Source: Mesostigma viride (lineage: Eukaryota; Streptophyta; Mesostigmatophyceae; Mesostigmatales; Mesostigmataceae). From it: 64,000 nucleotides of DNA. Every line of letters starts with the position of its first letter. The stretch's first letter is position 1. This document shows, one piece after another, positions 17,349 through 28,529 of the stretch. The stretch is taken from the NCBI GenBank assembly GCA_009746045.1, contig RPFO01000384.1:283837-347836 (forward strand), given 5' to 3'. The position numbers and the translations under genes were made by a program. Below the pieces are notes generated by a model, which was not told where the DNA came from, made no database searches, and worked only from the letters and a program-made list of their open reading frames with translations.

Positions 17349-17798
17349 ATGTGGGCTCTGCCTGAGTCCGCGACGTGGATTGTGATCGGTCTGCTGGGAG
17401 TGCTCGCAGCGGCCGGACTGGGGATGTTGGGGTACGGGGCGTTCAAAACCCTGCTAGGAGACTACGATGAGAAGAGATACCGGGAAGAAGAGGCCAAATG
17501 GAAAAAGCTTATGATAGCGGGCGGGGTGATGGTGGCCGTGGGGGTGATCGGGCTGGGCGCGGGCGCTCTCCCGTGGGAGAGACTGGCGGATTGGTGGCAC
17601 TCCAGGAACCGCGTGGCGCCGGCGGAAAGTAAAGGATACTACACAGAGGGCGTGCCACCCAAGCAGGAGGATATGGCCGTTGCCATAGATAAGGGGATGG
17701 CGGTGTATTATGACGACCATAACATGGTGAAATTCCGTATGAGTCCGTACCAAGTGATGCCGGACGGGTGGACGCCCATATATATACCCCCCCCATAA
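17349..17798 (+). CDS. Two-helix membrane protein, right-arm copy
   Basis: Reverse-complement copy of the membrane-protein gene at 13,390-12,890, with the same MWALPESATW start, the same two hydrophobic helices and charged loop. The copy lies 92 bp inside the palindrome's right end. Confidence 0.5.
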   Translation: MWALPESATWIVIGLLGVLAAAGLGMLGYGAFKTLLGDYDEKRYREEEAKWKKLMIAGGVMVAVGVIGLGAGALPWERLADWWHSRNRVAPAESKGYYTEGVPPKQEDMAVAIDKGMAVYYDDHNMVKFRMSPYQVMPDGWTPIYIPPP

Positions 17799-17890
17799 CG
17801 GGGGGCCACAGAGAGGGGCAACGACCCCGCTTGACCGCCGCGGAAGCTAGCATTAGGCGGAGCCTATGGGGTCAGCTTGCTTGGGCGTAG

Positions 17891-19097
17891 AACAACACAT
17901 GATTATACACCATGATTATGGGCACCTAGCTGGTCTTCTTGCACAATCAACGCAGTATAAACCATCAACATCCAATCCCCACGATATATGCACGGCTTGA
18001 CGACGTATACAGCACCTAAATACTGCACAACTGCAACCTGCTATGGCTGACATGCAAGCAACGTCGAGTAGGATGGCGGTCTTAGAGAGGCTGGGCAGAG
18101 GTCGGTAGAAATAAGTGGAAAACTGGCAGAAACTAGGTAGAAACACGATATACTTACGCCTGCAAGCACTATTGAGCCGGTGGCAGAGGCCATTTCCAGG
18201 AAAATACAGCATACCGTAGCAATAGCCACGGTCACGCCTTACGCTATTTGCAGGCACCATCATGCCCGGCGCTACCCAATACAAGTCTGCACAATTCTCG
18301 GTTTAGCCGAGAGTCCGGACGTTCGGAATGAATAAACATGTGTTAAGAAGTCGAAACACCATGGAAATACCAAGCATGGTGCCGCAGCAGACCCGAGTCT
18401 TGACGTAATAATATGTATGCCGGTTTCCAGGGTTTCCGCATGAAAGTTGGGTGAGAAACTGGAAAAAACTACGTTTCCTTTGCCCCAGTACCTCAACAAA
18501 CTCGTAGAAACCTAATAATCAACCTTTGAACGCATCATCATGGTCGTGCCACCCAACAGCCACTGAAATTCGCGCGAAAACTGGCGAGATCTACCTGCCG
18601 CCATCGCCGTCGTCTTCACCTTCGTCCCGCGAAAATGCCTGATTTCAGTGGTACATATTTGTTTGCAGCTGTCACAAAAAAAATACCAAAAATACCAGGA
18701 TTTTTTCTTGAATTCTATGAGATGTTTCTGACCTATCTTGAAAGTTTCAGACCAAAAATCGCATGTTTAATAGGTTTGCCACGTGTCAGATTACAACGCG
18801 ATACATCGCGTTCTAACCCTACAACGCGATGTATCGCGTTGTAAAAAAACACGGGTTAATTAATTATACCATGCGATATACTTTACAGATATTTCGCTGT
18901 CAAATACTTCGAAATTTGGGTACTGCTTTTTGCAAGCCAGCCATAAGGACCAAACACTCCCATGCAAACTCCCATTTTCATCATTAATTAATATTCATTG
19001 AGTGGCAATCCTTTCATTCCTTTGTTCACACATGCACCATCCGTCATTCCCATTATTAAATTGAAAAAATTAAATCATAGCATGACTCCGTGGTGCC
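17891..19097. other. Gene-poor flank next to palindrome
   Basis: No coding region is supported. The composition becomes AT-richer than the virus-like block at once. Two short palindromes stand side by side at 18,795-18,812 (AACGCGAT / ATCGCGTT, 2-nt loop) and 18,821-18,842 (ACAACGCGATGTATCGCGTT plus GT). Confidence 0.5.
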
Positions 19098-20440
19098 CAC
19101 TATGACTTCATGGGGGGGGCTGGCATGCTTGCGTGGGTGTGGGGGGCCTCGCATGCGTGCGTGGGTGTGGGGGGGGCTCGCATGCGTGCGTGGGTGTGGG
19201 GGGGAGTGGCATGCATGCGTGGGTGTGGTGGGGGGCTGCCATGCATGCGTGGGGTTAGGGGGGGCTGGCACGCGTGTGTGGGTTCGTGGGGTGGCTGCCA
19301 TGCGTGCGTGGGTGTGTGGGGTGGCTGGCATGCGTACGTGGGTGTGGGGGGTGGCTGGCATGCATAAGTGGGTTTGTGATGGGCTGGCATGCGTGCGTGG
19401 GTTGGTGGGGTGGCTGGCATGCATGCGTGCATGTGGGGGGTCGCTGGCATGCATGCGTGGGTTTGTGGGGTAGCTGGCATGCAGGCGTGGGTGTGGGAGG
19501 GGCTGGCATGCATGCGTGGGTGTGGGGGTGGCTGGCATGCATGCCTGCATGTGGGGTGGGGCTGGCATGCGTGCGTGGGTGTGTGGGGGGGCTCGCATGC
19601 GTGCGTGGGTGTGTGGGGGGGCTCGCATGCGTGCGTGGGTGTGGGGGGGAGTGGCATGCATGCGTGGGTGTGGTGGGGGGCTGCCATGCATGCGTGGGGT
19701 TAGGGGGGGCTGGCACGCGTGTGTGGGTTGGTGGGGTGGCTGCCATGCGTGCGTGGGTGTGTGGGGTGGCTGGCATGCGTACGTGGGTGTGGGGGGTGGC
19801 TGGCATGCATAAGCGGGTTTGTGATGGGCTGGCATGCGTGCGTGGGTTGGTGGGGTGGCTGGCATGCATGCGTGCATGTGGGGGGTCGCTGGCATGCATG
19901 CGTGGGTTTGTGGGGTAGCTGGCATGCGGGCGTGGGTGTGGGAGGGGCTGGCATGCATGCGTGGGTGTGGGGGGTGGCTGGCATGCATGCCTGCATGTGG
20001 GGTAGGGCTGGCATGCGTGCGTGGGTGTGGGGGGGGGCTGCCATGCGTGTGTCGGGGGGCTGGCATGCGTGGGTGGTTGGCGGGGGGAGTGGCATGCATG
20101 CGTGGGTGTGGTGGGGAGCTGCCATGCATGCGTGGTTTTAAGGGGGGGCTGGCACGCGTGCGTGGGTTCGTGGGGTGGCTGCCATGCGTGCGTGGGGGTG
20201 GGGGGTGGCTGGCATGCGTAAGTGGCTGTGGGGGTTGCTGGAATGCATAAGTGGGTTGTGGGGTGGCTGGCATGCGTGCGTGGGTGTGGGGGTGGCTGGC
20301 ATGCGTGCGTGGATTGGTGGGGTGGCTGGCATGCATGCGGGCATGTGGGGGGTGGCTGGAATCCATGCGTGGGTTTGTGGGGTATAGCTAACATGTGTGC
20401 GTGGGTGTGGGAGGGGCTGGCATGCATGCGTTGGTTGACA
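19098..20440. repeat. GCATGC-rich satellite with higher-order period
   Basis: About 45 degenerate monomers of roughly 30 bp on the theme GGCTGGCATGCATGCGTGGG plus TGTGGGGGG. Distinct variant monomers recur in the same order: the GGGGTTAGGG variant at 19,251, 19,696 and (changed) 20,134, giving a higher-order unit of about 440 bp in three copies. Long open frames on both strands follow from the repeat and are not genes. Confidence 0.85.
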
Positions 20441-21610
20441 TGCCATGGATGAAAAACGCCAAGAAGAGTATATGGCCCCGCTGCCACCAAAAATCACCTG
20501 GTTGATCAACCAAGGGGATAGCCTGCACAGTGAGACACAAACACAGCAGACCCAGCAAAGCAAAATTCAGGTTGTAAGCGAGTGGAGATTACTTTTGACA
20601 TGCTTGATGAAGAAATATATAACACACCTTCTATTGTCACACCTTCTATAAACAAATGGTTGATTGATCACCTTATACACCACGTAAACATGCTACCAGA
20701 CGCGCTCTTCAGTCCAGTCAAAATCCACGTGCGAAGCAAGTCAGCTTACGCAGAAAGCACCATGAATGTCAGCCAGTACAGCAGTAAATGACGCCCCAAA
20801 CCCGTGACCAGGCAAGCATCCAGAGGGGCTTTCACCGCCCAGTATATTCCAGAAAAAAGCATCACAGATCCTTGGGCAACGGACGTTCACACAGGACATG
20901 CGAAGGACCATGAAGATGGCGTCCTGCACGGCTAAGAAAATAAAACGCAGACCCTTGCTACGCTATGTCTTTGCTGCGACTAGGTGGATTCGGCGAAATG
21001 GAAAGAACGCAACCATGAAAATGCATCAGAAAGAGAGCAGGTACTCCCCCGGTCATCGAAACAAACGCCTCACCATCGGCATCGCCGGTTACGTCCCGTG
21101 GCAAAAAATCCAGCGTTCTTTCCAATATGATGTGGCGACAGCAGAAGCTCGTTGGCCACACCCCAAGCCTTCCACGAACAGCAAACTGATTTCACTAGGC
21201 ACCCAATACGTAAAGCAGTTAAGCATGATACTACAATACCTAAATCTACAACGACATTCCATTTCCAGGTCGCCATAGCGACACGGACCTCTCCCACGCA
21301 GGTATAATCACTCCGTTGACGCACCTCCAGCTCATAAAATTTCGCACTTGCTCTTCAAACATAAAATTTTGACGTATAAAACCATGGCTGCGCATTCCCC
21401 ATCCCAATTTTCTAGCCTACGTTGCCTGCCATCGCCAGCCAGCACAAGGAAAATTGCTCGCGCAGCACGTCACTTTGTTTTTCGCCCCGAGCATGCCGCA
21501 CGCTTTGCCAATAATTCCCAGTTCTGTGTCATTTCTCACGTATTCTAGTTATTTAGTTCTTTAGTTAGTTATTAAGTTAGTTATTTAGTTAGTAATTTAC
21601 TTACTTACTT
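20441..21610. other. Gene-poor stretch ending in TTAGT simple repeat
   Basis: No supported gene. The last 65 bp (21,546-21,610) is a degenerate TTAGT/TTAC simple repeat. Confidence 0.45.
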
Positions 21611-21611
21611 A

Positions 21612-21780
21612 GTCTCGTCTGATTCTATTTCCCCTATTCAGGTGTGAACGTTTCCGTTCATCACATCTTTAAACGCTTCATGAACGTTTTCGTTCGTAAC
21701 GGTAAATTCCGTCTCGTTTGATTCTATTTCCCCTGTTCAGGCGCGAACGTTTCCGTTCAGCACGTAACTGTCATTTCGTC
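21612..21780. repeat. Direct repeat pair with GAACGTTTCCGTTCA motif
   Basis: About 55 bp at 21,612 (CTCGTCTGATTCTATTTCCC, then GAACGTTTCCGTTCA) recurs at 21,711 with a few changes. The intervening DNA carries more GAACGTTTTCGTTC palindromes. Confidence 0.55.
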
Positions 21781-21899
21781 CCGCTTGCTTATCAAATTTG
21801 ACATCCCACGTCCTGTGCCTTGAAAAGTTTTAGTACAGATATCGGTTCGCCAGTAGCTTGTTTGACGCTTAAAATAGTCAACGCGCCGTAATGTCCTGA

Positions 21900-22230
21900 G
21901 GCCGCGCGGATTGGCGAGACGCCCCACCTGCCCGCGAAACCCTGAACATGTTCAGCGTTTCAGACCCCGTTCAGGAAAACACGACACTCGATCTCCAACG
22001 TTTGGGGATTTTCTTTGTACTACGCGATTGGCCATCTCGCTACGGTCCTGGACGTCGTCCGCTCCCGCGCTAGGGGGCGCGGGGGACGGCCCCACTTTCG
22101 GCCTACGGCCGCGGCCAAAGTTTTCGGGCTTCATAAATCGTAGTTACTAGTAGGGGACACTATCGTATACGATAGTGTTTGGGTTCCCGCCAGAAACGGC
22201 GCGGCGCCGGTAGCGCCGCGCCACTTCTGA
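21900..22230. other. GC-rich block with CCAAT motifs and palindromes
   Basis: Contains GATTGGCGAG and GCGATTGGCC (inverted CCAAT), a TTCATAAATC TATA-like site, a perfect 22-bp palindrome at 22,157-22,178 (ACACTATCGTA and complement) and a GC inverted repeat at 22,198-22,222. It resembles the promoters of the virus-like block in style. No gene follows. Confidence 0.35.
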
Positions 22231-23488
22231 CGGAGGACACGTGTCCGGTGGGTCTGGGAACACTTAGGGACGAAGGTGGTGCATAGGTTTGGGGGGTATA
22301 TTCGCCATAGCCTGGTTATTACAACGTGAATTGAGAATGTATCACGTGACTTTGGCGGGAAATTTTCACTCGCGCGCGCGCGTATCGAGATATGGCTGCA
22401 AACGTGCCGTTATCACGGAAATTTTTGCGTCTCCCGGCCTGAGACGGTTCAGAATGTCGCTCAGAATGACGATGCGTGTTTTTCCTAGGTCAGGCATGGC
22501 CAGATTGGTAGGACTAGGAAAATACAGGTAGGAAAATACTGCCTTCTTGGTCGTCAGTGCCATATGAGTTATAGCTTACCATATTTCGATTTTCTCTGTA
22601 TGGCCGAGCAGTCTGCGCCAGCCCGAGCATCCAGGTTTGGTACGGGACATCTGCTGCAAGGTTTGCTGGGATTGCGGACGCGTTTGTAGGTCATCTTTGC
22701 ACGGAATATCAACGTAGTAACCATAGCGGATGCATGCATGATGCGGCTATGGCGGCCTATGCCTGTAGCGCACTAGTATGTGTGAGATATGAGGGTCCCG
22801 GCCAGCAGAATCCGGGCGGGACGTGAATGAGCCAGGTACGGCAACGTGTTTGCATGTTGTTTGCCGCGGAATACGCCTGCCATGCATTATAGTTGACGAG
22901 TTTATTGGTGCAGCATTTAGCAAGCTTCCATGCCTGCTGTAAAGAGTGGTATCAGCCCTGTGAGTGCTCAGTTTATGGCATTTCCTTAGAGTATACCACC
23001 CCGTTAGTTCAGGTAGGCAACCCGTTTGCATTCCAGCACTTTTTCCAGTCTTTTGTAGCTTGTTATAATGCATTGCTGTGTTGCATGTCATAGATGGCTG
23101 TCTACGCGCGCGTAACCCACACACATATATGAGCGTGGTGCCATGTGCAAAACTCAATTCTGAGTGGCCCCCCCTGGTATGGGGATGCCTGAACTACCTA
23201 ATAAAATTATCCAACCTTGACATTGGTGTTTACAACCCTCCCCTAAAAAAAAGGGGGGGGTTCCATGGTGTGATGCATGAAAATGTTCGTCTTTTGTCCA
23301 ACTTTGACTGAGAATATCATGCAACCCACTTACGGGACTCAAGATATTATTGCATATTCTGAAAGCCCTTGAAGTGTAGATATTCCTGGCATCTTGGTTG
23401 AGGGTATTTGGAGTAGCGGTCTGGGAGTTATGATTTTTTTCATTTTATGGGGTATGAAAGTGCCAAAAATGGCTCTACGGACTATGGG
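22231..23488. other. Gene-poor stretch left of PLE1
   Basis: No supported gene or clear repeat. It ends with GGACTATGGG directly before a TTAA where PLE1 homology stops, so the right end of another TTAA-type element may lie here. Its left partner was not found. Confidence 0.35.
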
Positions 23489-25493
23489 TTAAGGAATGCC
23501 CGAGCAACAATGTTTTGGCTGTGCAGAAAAGCCCGATGAGCAGCAGTGATACTGGCGGTGGACTGTGCACGCTGATGAACATAGGTAGGGCTGGACGCCA
23601 ACTCGTGTTGCAAAGTAGCAAGGTAGTGCTTCTTGCATATAAAAGCAAAGTTGTTGGCACTCTTGTCAACACACGTGATGATGAAGTCCTGCTTGAAGTG
23701 GTCAAGAAGTGCTTTATCTGTGGTGTTGAGCCAGGTGGTGCGGTGGACCTGCCGGAGACGGTAATCAAGCCTAGCTGGTGAGACGTGCATTCGTGAATGA
23801 CGGCGCAAAACCACGGTTCCATTGCAAGGGGAGCAAGCTGTAGGTCCGTGCACATGGCATTGCAGAATTTGCGCAGTGATGTTGAGAGCATTGCATGCAT
23901 TCACCTCTTTGGCACACGTGCGCTGGACCCACGGCCGAAACTTGGTGCCTTTGGCAAAAAGGTCTACAAGCGTGTGGCTCGGCAGGATGCTGAGGTCAGC
24001 GGTCATGACGTGCTGTGAGGTGGGATCAAGGTACTTGAAATACCGTTGTTGTTGGCAGGGGCAGGGCCCTGCCAAGATGGTGGCCAGCTCGGTGGGCGTT
24101 GTATCGCGGCTGACCTTCCCGTTGCTGAAAACCATTTGTCCCAAGGTGGGAGAGTAATGCCAGGCGGCAATGGGAGTGCCGAAAGTGTTGCGCACCACGA
24201 GCGGCATCGCACTGGCCTGCACTTGCGGCAAATGGAGAATGTGTGGCAAACACAGCTCATCCATCGCAGCATGAATGAAAGGTGAGATCAGTAAACGACG
24301 CGGACGCAGTGCATCTGCATTCCCATTGACACGGTGCCCAATGATACGTGAGAGAAGGCCTCGCAGACTAGTGGCATGGGAGCGGGGGACTTGCAGATCA
24401 GCTGGAGAGCACGACCCGACGGCAATGTTCTTCAAGCTGCAGGCTTCGAGATAGGATGCATGAAAGTTGCCGCGTTGCATAAGCCGAGACATGTGACGTA
24501 AGCAGCGGAGACTGGTGCATGGAGTAAAGGGAAGGATCGGTGGACACATGTGTGGAAGGTGGAGGGGCAGGGGTGACGCTGGGGGGATAGGGGCGATATG
24601 GGTGGATATTGTGCTTCAGACGCCACGCACGGATGAACATAAGAGGGCGGGGACGGGGGGGAGGCGGGCGGCGGCGAGACCGAGCTTTGAAGCTCTTCCC
24701 TTCAATGCAAAAACCGTGGGGCAGAAATGCATGTAACATGCGTTTCCAAAACGTTTCCCGATGCCCTGCGGCTTTGCGAAAAGCTGCGCCGGTAAAGGTG
24801 CCGGGGACATGTTCCAAGGGTACTACCCGCCAATCCCACCACCCGTATTGGGCCATGGCGCCATGTGGGGGGGTGTCGTCGTTGGCGGCAGGGCGGCCAA
24901 TATGAAGGCGGCGTGCCGCTCGGACATGTTCCTGAAAGCGCGTCCAGGCATCCCGTTGCGTCGACGTATCTGGCCAACGTAGATACGCTGAGGGTACCTG
25001 CGGTTGTAAATGGCATAAATGACGCGACGGGTGCTTTCGGGGTGTGGGCGAGTGGAGTTGCATGGTAAGCGACAAATGCGTGCGCTGTAAGCGCCGGAGG
25101 CGACGCAGAGTATGGTCATCCTTGCAGTGATGGTTGTGGCGCGTGTTGATGCGACAACGCGCCAGCCATGCATTCCTCTGACTGAGGAGAAACGATAGGG
25201 GAACTGCCTGGAAATAGCAGTGTACTTCCGGTAATCAATGCCACTTGATTGCCGTATTCTGTGGAGGGTAAGAGCATGCCAGAAAGTCATAAGGTGTTTC
25301 ATGATGATTCAGATGCACTGAGAGCTAAGACATCAAACAGAACCAGAGCGGAGCATATTGAGGTAAGTCAATATTCACTGCGTAACACCCGTTACGCGAT
25401 AGCGGTGGTCCATGATGCATCTCCCCGGGGCAGGATGTGGCTAACGACACAGCTGAACGGACTCGGAACATGTGGATTCCCAGTGGGGGGGGC
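23489..25493 (-). pseudogene. PLE1 coding remnant (GIY-YIG and part of RT)
   Basis: Matches the N-terminal 60% of the PLE2 protein: the Cys/His and GIY-YIG part near 25,000 and the linker and early reverse-transcriptase part down to 23,490. It is broken in several places (about three or four) and non-functional. Similarity to PLE2 is high, so the copy is not old. Confidence 0.75.
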
Positions 25494-25865
25494 AGTTAAA
25501 GCCCGACCGGCTCAGCTATGGCGGTCGGTCACGTTGAGCTTGGGATAAGGTGAACACACACAGAGAACTGCTGTCACACACAGAGAACTGCTGTCGGAGC
25601 TGGCCAACCACTGGTTTATGTCTTAGCCAGCAAAGCCTATCCGGTTAGCCGTAACTGTAGGACAAGCTAGTGGCCGTCCGTACTGACCCGGATAAGGCCG
25701 CGGACTGGGGCCTAGGTGGCGCCGGCCCTAGGCGCCGCCCTTAGACCGGTCGCCCGCATCGGACCGCCGGATTATAGCCGGCGGCTGAGCGGACGCTAGC
25801 GGAAGGCGTGCGGACGGACATGGGGAACTCAGAGCCAGATCCTAGGGCTCTAGAGTTACTCAACT
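25494..25865 (-). repeat. Copia-A 3' LTR (372 bp)
   Basis: Nearly identical to 36,573-36,917. The inner flank on the minus strand ends GTCGG before AGTT, as in copia-B. Confidence 0.85.
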
Positions 25866-26243
25866 CCGACATACTCTTTTGTTCTTTGATTAATTATCAA
25901 AATAATTACATCAAATGCAGACCATACAAAACCCTCTAAGGTAGGGAACTCAAGGGGGCCTCAAGGCCGTCAAAATCACCACGGTATCGACCCGCGCCCT
26001 TGTGCTCACACATGAATAGTGATGTAATAAGTAGCGAGCAAAAAACAAACGATGCCACCAGACAAAAGGTGACCCATTTATTAGGACCAGTGACCCGCCG
26101 ACGGGCCCAAGGCACCGTCCAACGTGGCTAGGGTATGGTCAGGACAAGCAAAAAAACTACCACCAAGATACTCGTGAATGCTAGCAACACAGGGTGAGTT
26201 ATGGCTGTATTCATAAAGCGCCCGAGCCGTAACCCTGTGTGGC

Positions 26244-27959
26244 TCACGGGTGTTGCATCGTCATGCGCTTGCGCAACACTGCGTACTGCGGGGCAGCCTC
26301 CCGCGCCTCCTTGGTGAGTGCATCCGCGGGATTGAGTTCATCCGCGATGTGCTGGAGACGCGTGACACAGGAGGCCGCCTCAGCGAGTACGAGGTAATCA
26401 ACGTCCTGTGACCGCGCATAGGGATTGTCAAGGAAGGCCAAACAACTTTGTGAGTCAGTGTGCACCGTGCTAGTCCAGTGAAGAGTGAACCCACACGAGC
26501 CAAATACCCAACCCAGCAAGTACCGCAGCCACATGCCATGTGAGATAGCTGAAACAATGCCCCGGCATTCAGCCGTGTTGGGGCTAGTGGCAATGCGGCT
26601 GTGCAAGCGCGAGTACCAATCTAACAACATGCCAGGCTGTCCCTCATTGCTGATAAAGAACAGTGCCCCCATGCGGGCCCGCACTTGGCTGACTGTGCGC
26701 GTCTCTAGATTAGCATCCGTCACTATCTCGAGGTGCACCGGCTGTGAGCAATCGAGCCCACGAAGCACAATGCCGGGCGTCATGGCCAGCTGCCGCCGAA
26801 CATGAATGGACCCTAGTCCTTCCAGCACATCATCGGGCAGGCGAGCGAGCACCGCCAAATCAGGTGCCACCGTGTCCGCCAACCACCCGAGCTTGCCCTT
26901 AACCGAGGGCCCATGGGTTGCCAACAGCGGGGACGGGAGGTCGGCCAGCAGGTCAACCACATAGTTGCGGCTATCCTGCATGTGCATGACCCATTCGCCA
27001 GAACGCGAATCCCGCTGCAACGTAGACTGCACGCCGCAAAACACCACGGGTTTACCCTCCTCATGATCCACCGCCCTGCCCAGGGGAAACTTAGCCGCCA
27101 CTGCAGCAAGAAACTGGGTAGCAAAGGTGCGAGGTGCCACCAGCTTGAAGTCATCGCCATGCCACACGAAGAGGGCTGGCTCGCCAGGGACGCCGGTGGG
27201 GACCACAAAGAAGTTAGGATCCGCGCGATGGTACGTGGCCCCTAAGCTCTGCAAGACCTCCTCCGCGGAAATGCGGAAGATGATGGGAGAGCTCTGCAGC
27301 CCCTCCACCCCTGTCAACAGCTCGATATACTCGCTGCCAATGGTGCCATCCTGCCAGACCACCGGGACCTTCACCACGTAGCGGGTGCCTTGCCATGTTT
27401 GCTGCGCGACCCCAGCGTCGCTGTGGAGGAATGCCCGCTGAAAGTCACCGCACCACATCCCGTAGTCCTTGCCCGCGTTCCGCTTGCCCAAGTAGATGAC
27501 CGTCAGTAGCCGATGCGAAACATGGTTGAGCCCAGGGGTATAAAGATCCTTGGCGTCCAGCGGGGAGGACCCCTTCGTCTCCGTGACCACGGGCCTTACC
27601 CGGAACACCACCGAAGAGTTGGTCTCGTCCGGCTTGTAGGTGAGCACGAACTTCAACCGCAACCGCGTGGCCCCGGCTGGCACACTCTCCAATCCTCGGT
27701 AGACCTCGCGCTCTCGCCACTGCTCCTTGGCTCGAATGAACGCGTCGCGCCACAAAGCAAACTTGAGAGGATCTTGACAGTCCAGGACAAGTTGCTCCCA
27801 CGTCACAGGGCTATCCGCCGCCAGTGAGTGTGAGTGGAGGCCGAAGCTGCGCGGGTGCCAATCCTGAGGCTGAATGATGGACTGGACGAGCGGCGGTGTG
27901 GAAAACGCCGCCATCGGTAAGCGCCGCACGACGCCGGGCTGCCCGACCACCACCCCCAA
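26244..27959 (-). CDS. Copia-A reverse transcriptase and RNase H region
   Basis: A 571-residue frame with copia-type RT features (an LRLKFVLTYKPDE start region, a GVEGLQSSPIIF segment, VWHGDDFKLVA for the catalytic strand) and RNase H ending with the copia signature IADELNPADALTKEA. Part of a broken element, so not expected to act. Confidence 0.75.
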   Translation of the reverse strand: MGVVVGQPGVVRRLPMAAFSTPPLVQSIIQPQDWHPRSFGLHSHSLAADSPVTWEQLVLDCQDPLKFALWRDAFIRAKEQWREREVYRGLESVPAGATRLRLKFVLTYKPDETNSSVVFRVRPVVTETKGSSPLDAKDLYTPGLNHVSHRLLTVIYLGKRNAGKDYGMWCGDFQRAFLHSDAGVAQQTWQGTRYVVKVPVVWQDGTIGSEYIELLTGVEGLQSSPIIFRISAEEVLQSLGATYHRADPNFFVVPTGVPGEPALFVWHGDDFKLVAPRTFATQFLAAVAAKFPLGRAVDHEEGKPVVFCGVQSTLQRDSRSGEWVMHMQDSRNYVVDLLADLPSPLLATHGPSVKGKLGWLADTVAPDLAVLARLPDDVLEGLGSIHVRRQLAMTPGIVLRGLDCSQPVHLEIVTDANLETRTVSQVRARMGALFFISNEGQPGMLLDWYSRLHSRIATSPNTAECRGIVSAISHGMWLRYLLGWVFGSCGFTLHWTSTVHTDSQSCLAFLDNPYARSQDVDYLVLAEAASCVTRLQHIADELNPADALTKEAREAAPQYAVLRKRMTMQHP

Positions 27960-28529
27960 TGGAGCGTGGTACTCGCGAAGCCGGATCTGCCCACCCCCGC
28001 GACTGACAGCAAGTCAGCGGACACTGAGAACCCCGGGTATGATACGAAAGGTTCGCCCAGCAAGGCCACATCCTCGTAGCCATCCACGACGTGAAACGGC
28101 GTGTCAATGCCCAACACCGCGGCAGCACCACCATCCCGGTAACTTGATATGCCGAAGTGCCTGCAAAGTCGGTCACCGATTTGTACGGCGACTCTAGCAC
28201 TGGATACAGGGTGGCTGCCCGACGAGAGATAATAGACACGGATGCTTGCGTGTCCACAGCCACCAGCTGCCACGGTCTACACGTAGGAAACAAGGCTGAC
28301 TTAACCGGCCTGACCCCCTGTGAGAGAGTTTTGACCTGAGCCACCCCTGATGCAGCTTTCGCTTTAAGCGCCTGAGCACGCCACAAGGCCGTGACCGTTG
28401 AAGCCAGGTCCCTAGGTGGGCGAGGCGCATGGGCAGGACCCTGACCCTCCGGCGAGGCCACGCTAGGCGGGCCTCCCACATTATCCGTGGCTAGCACAGG
28501 AGGTGAGTCACTACGTGCACTAGGTCCCG

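Larger units (their letters stand above)
12850..17890. repeat. 5.04-kb near-perfect palindrome (joined inverted repeats)
   Basis: Left arm 12,850-15,369 and right arm 15,370-17,890 are reverse complements, with no spacer: the centre is GG|CC inside TTCTAACGGCCGTTAGAA. I followed the match through both gene pairs to its ends; the arms look nearly identical. Each arm contains one membrane-protein gene and one C-x-H-G repeat gene. Outside the palindrome the two flanks are unrelated (virus-like on the left, gene-poor DNA on the right). This is the form expected when terminal inverted repeats of a linear viral genome are joined, as in a replication concatemer, or when a covalently closed end is read through. 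A read-chimera artefact is also possible. Confidence 0.85.

Noticed and set aside
19098-20440. CRISPR-like regular array
   Set aside because: Units adjoin directly without unique spacers, and the context is eukaryotic.
19056-20490. Long Pro/His/Thr-rich and Trp/Gly-rich frames, up to 436 residues, on both strands
   Set aside because: They are translations of the GCATGC satellite; a 30-bp repeat unit keeps frames open by itself.
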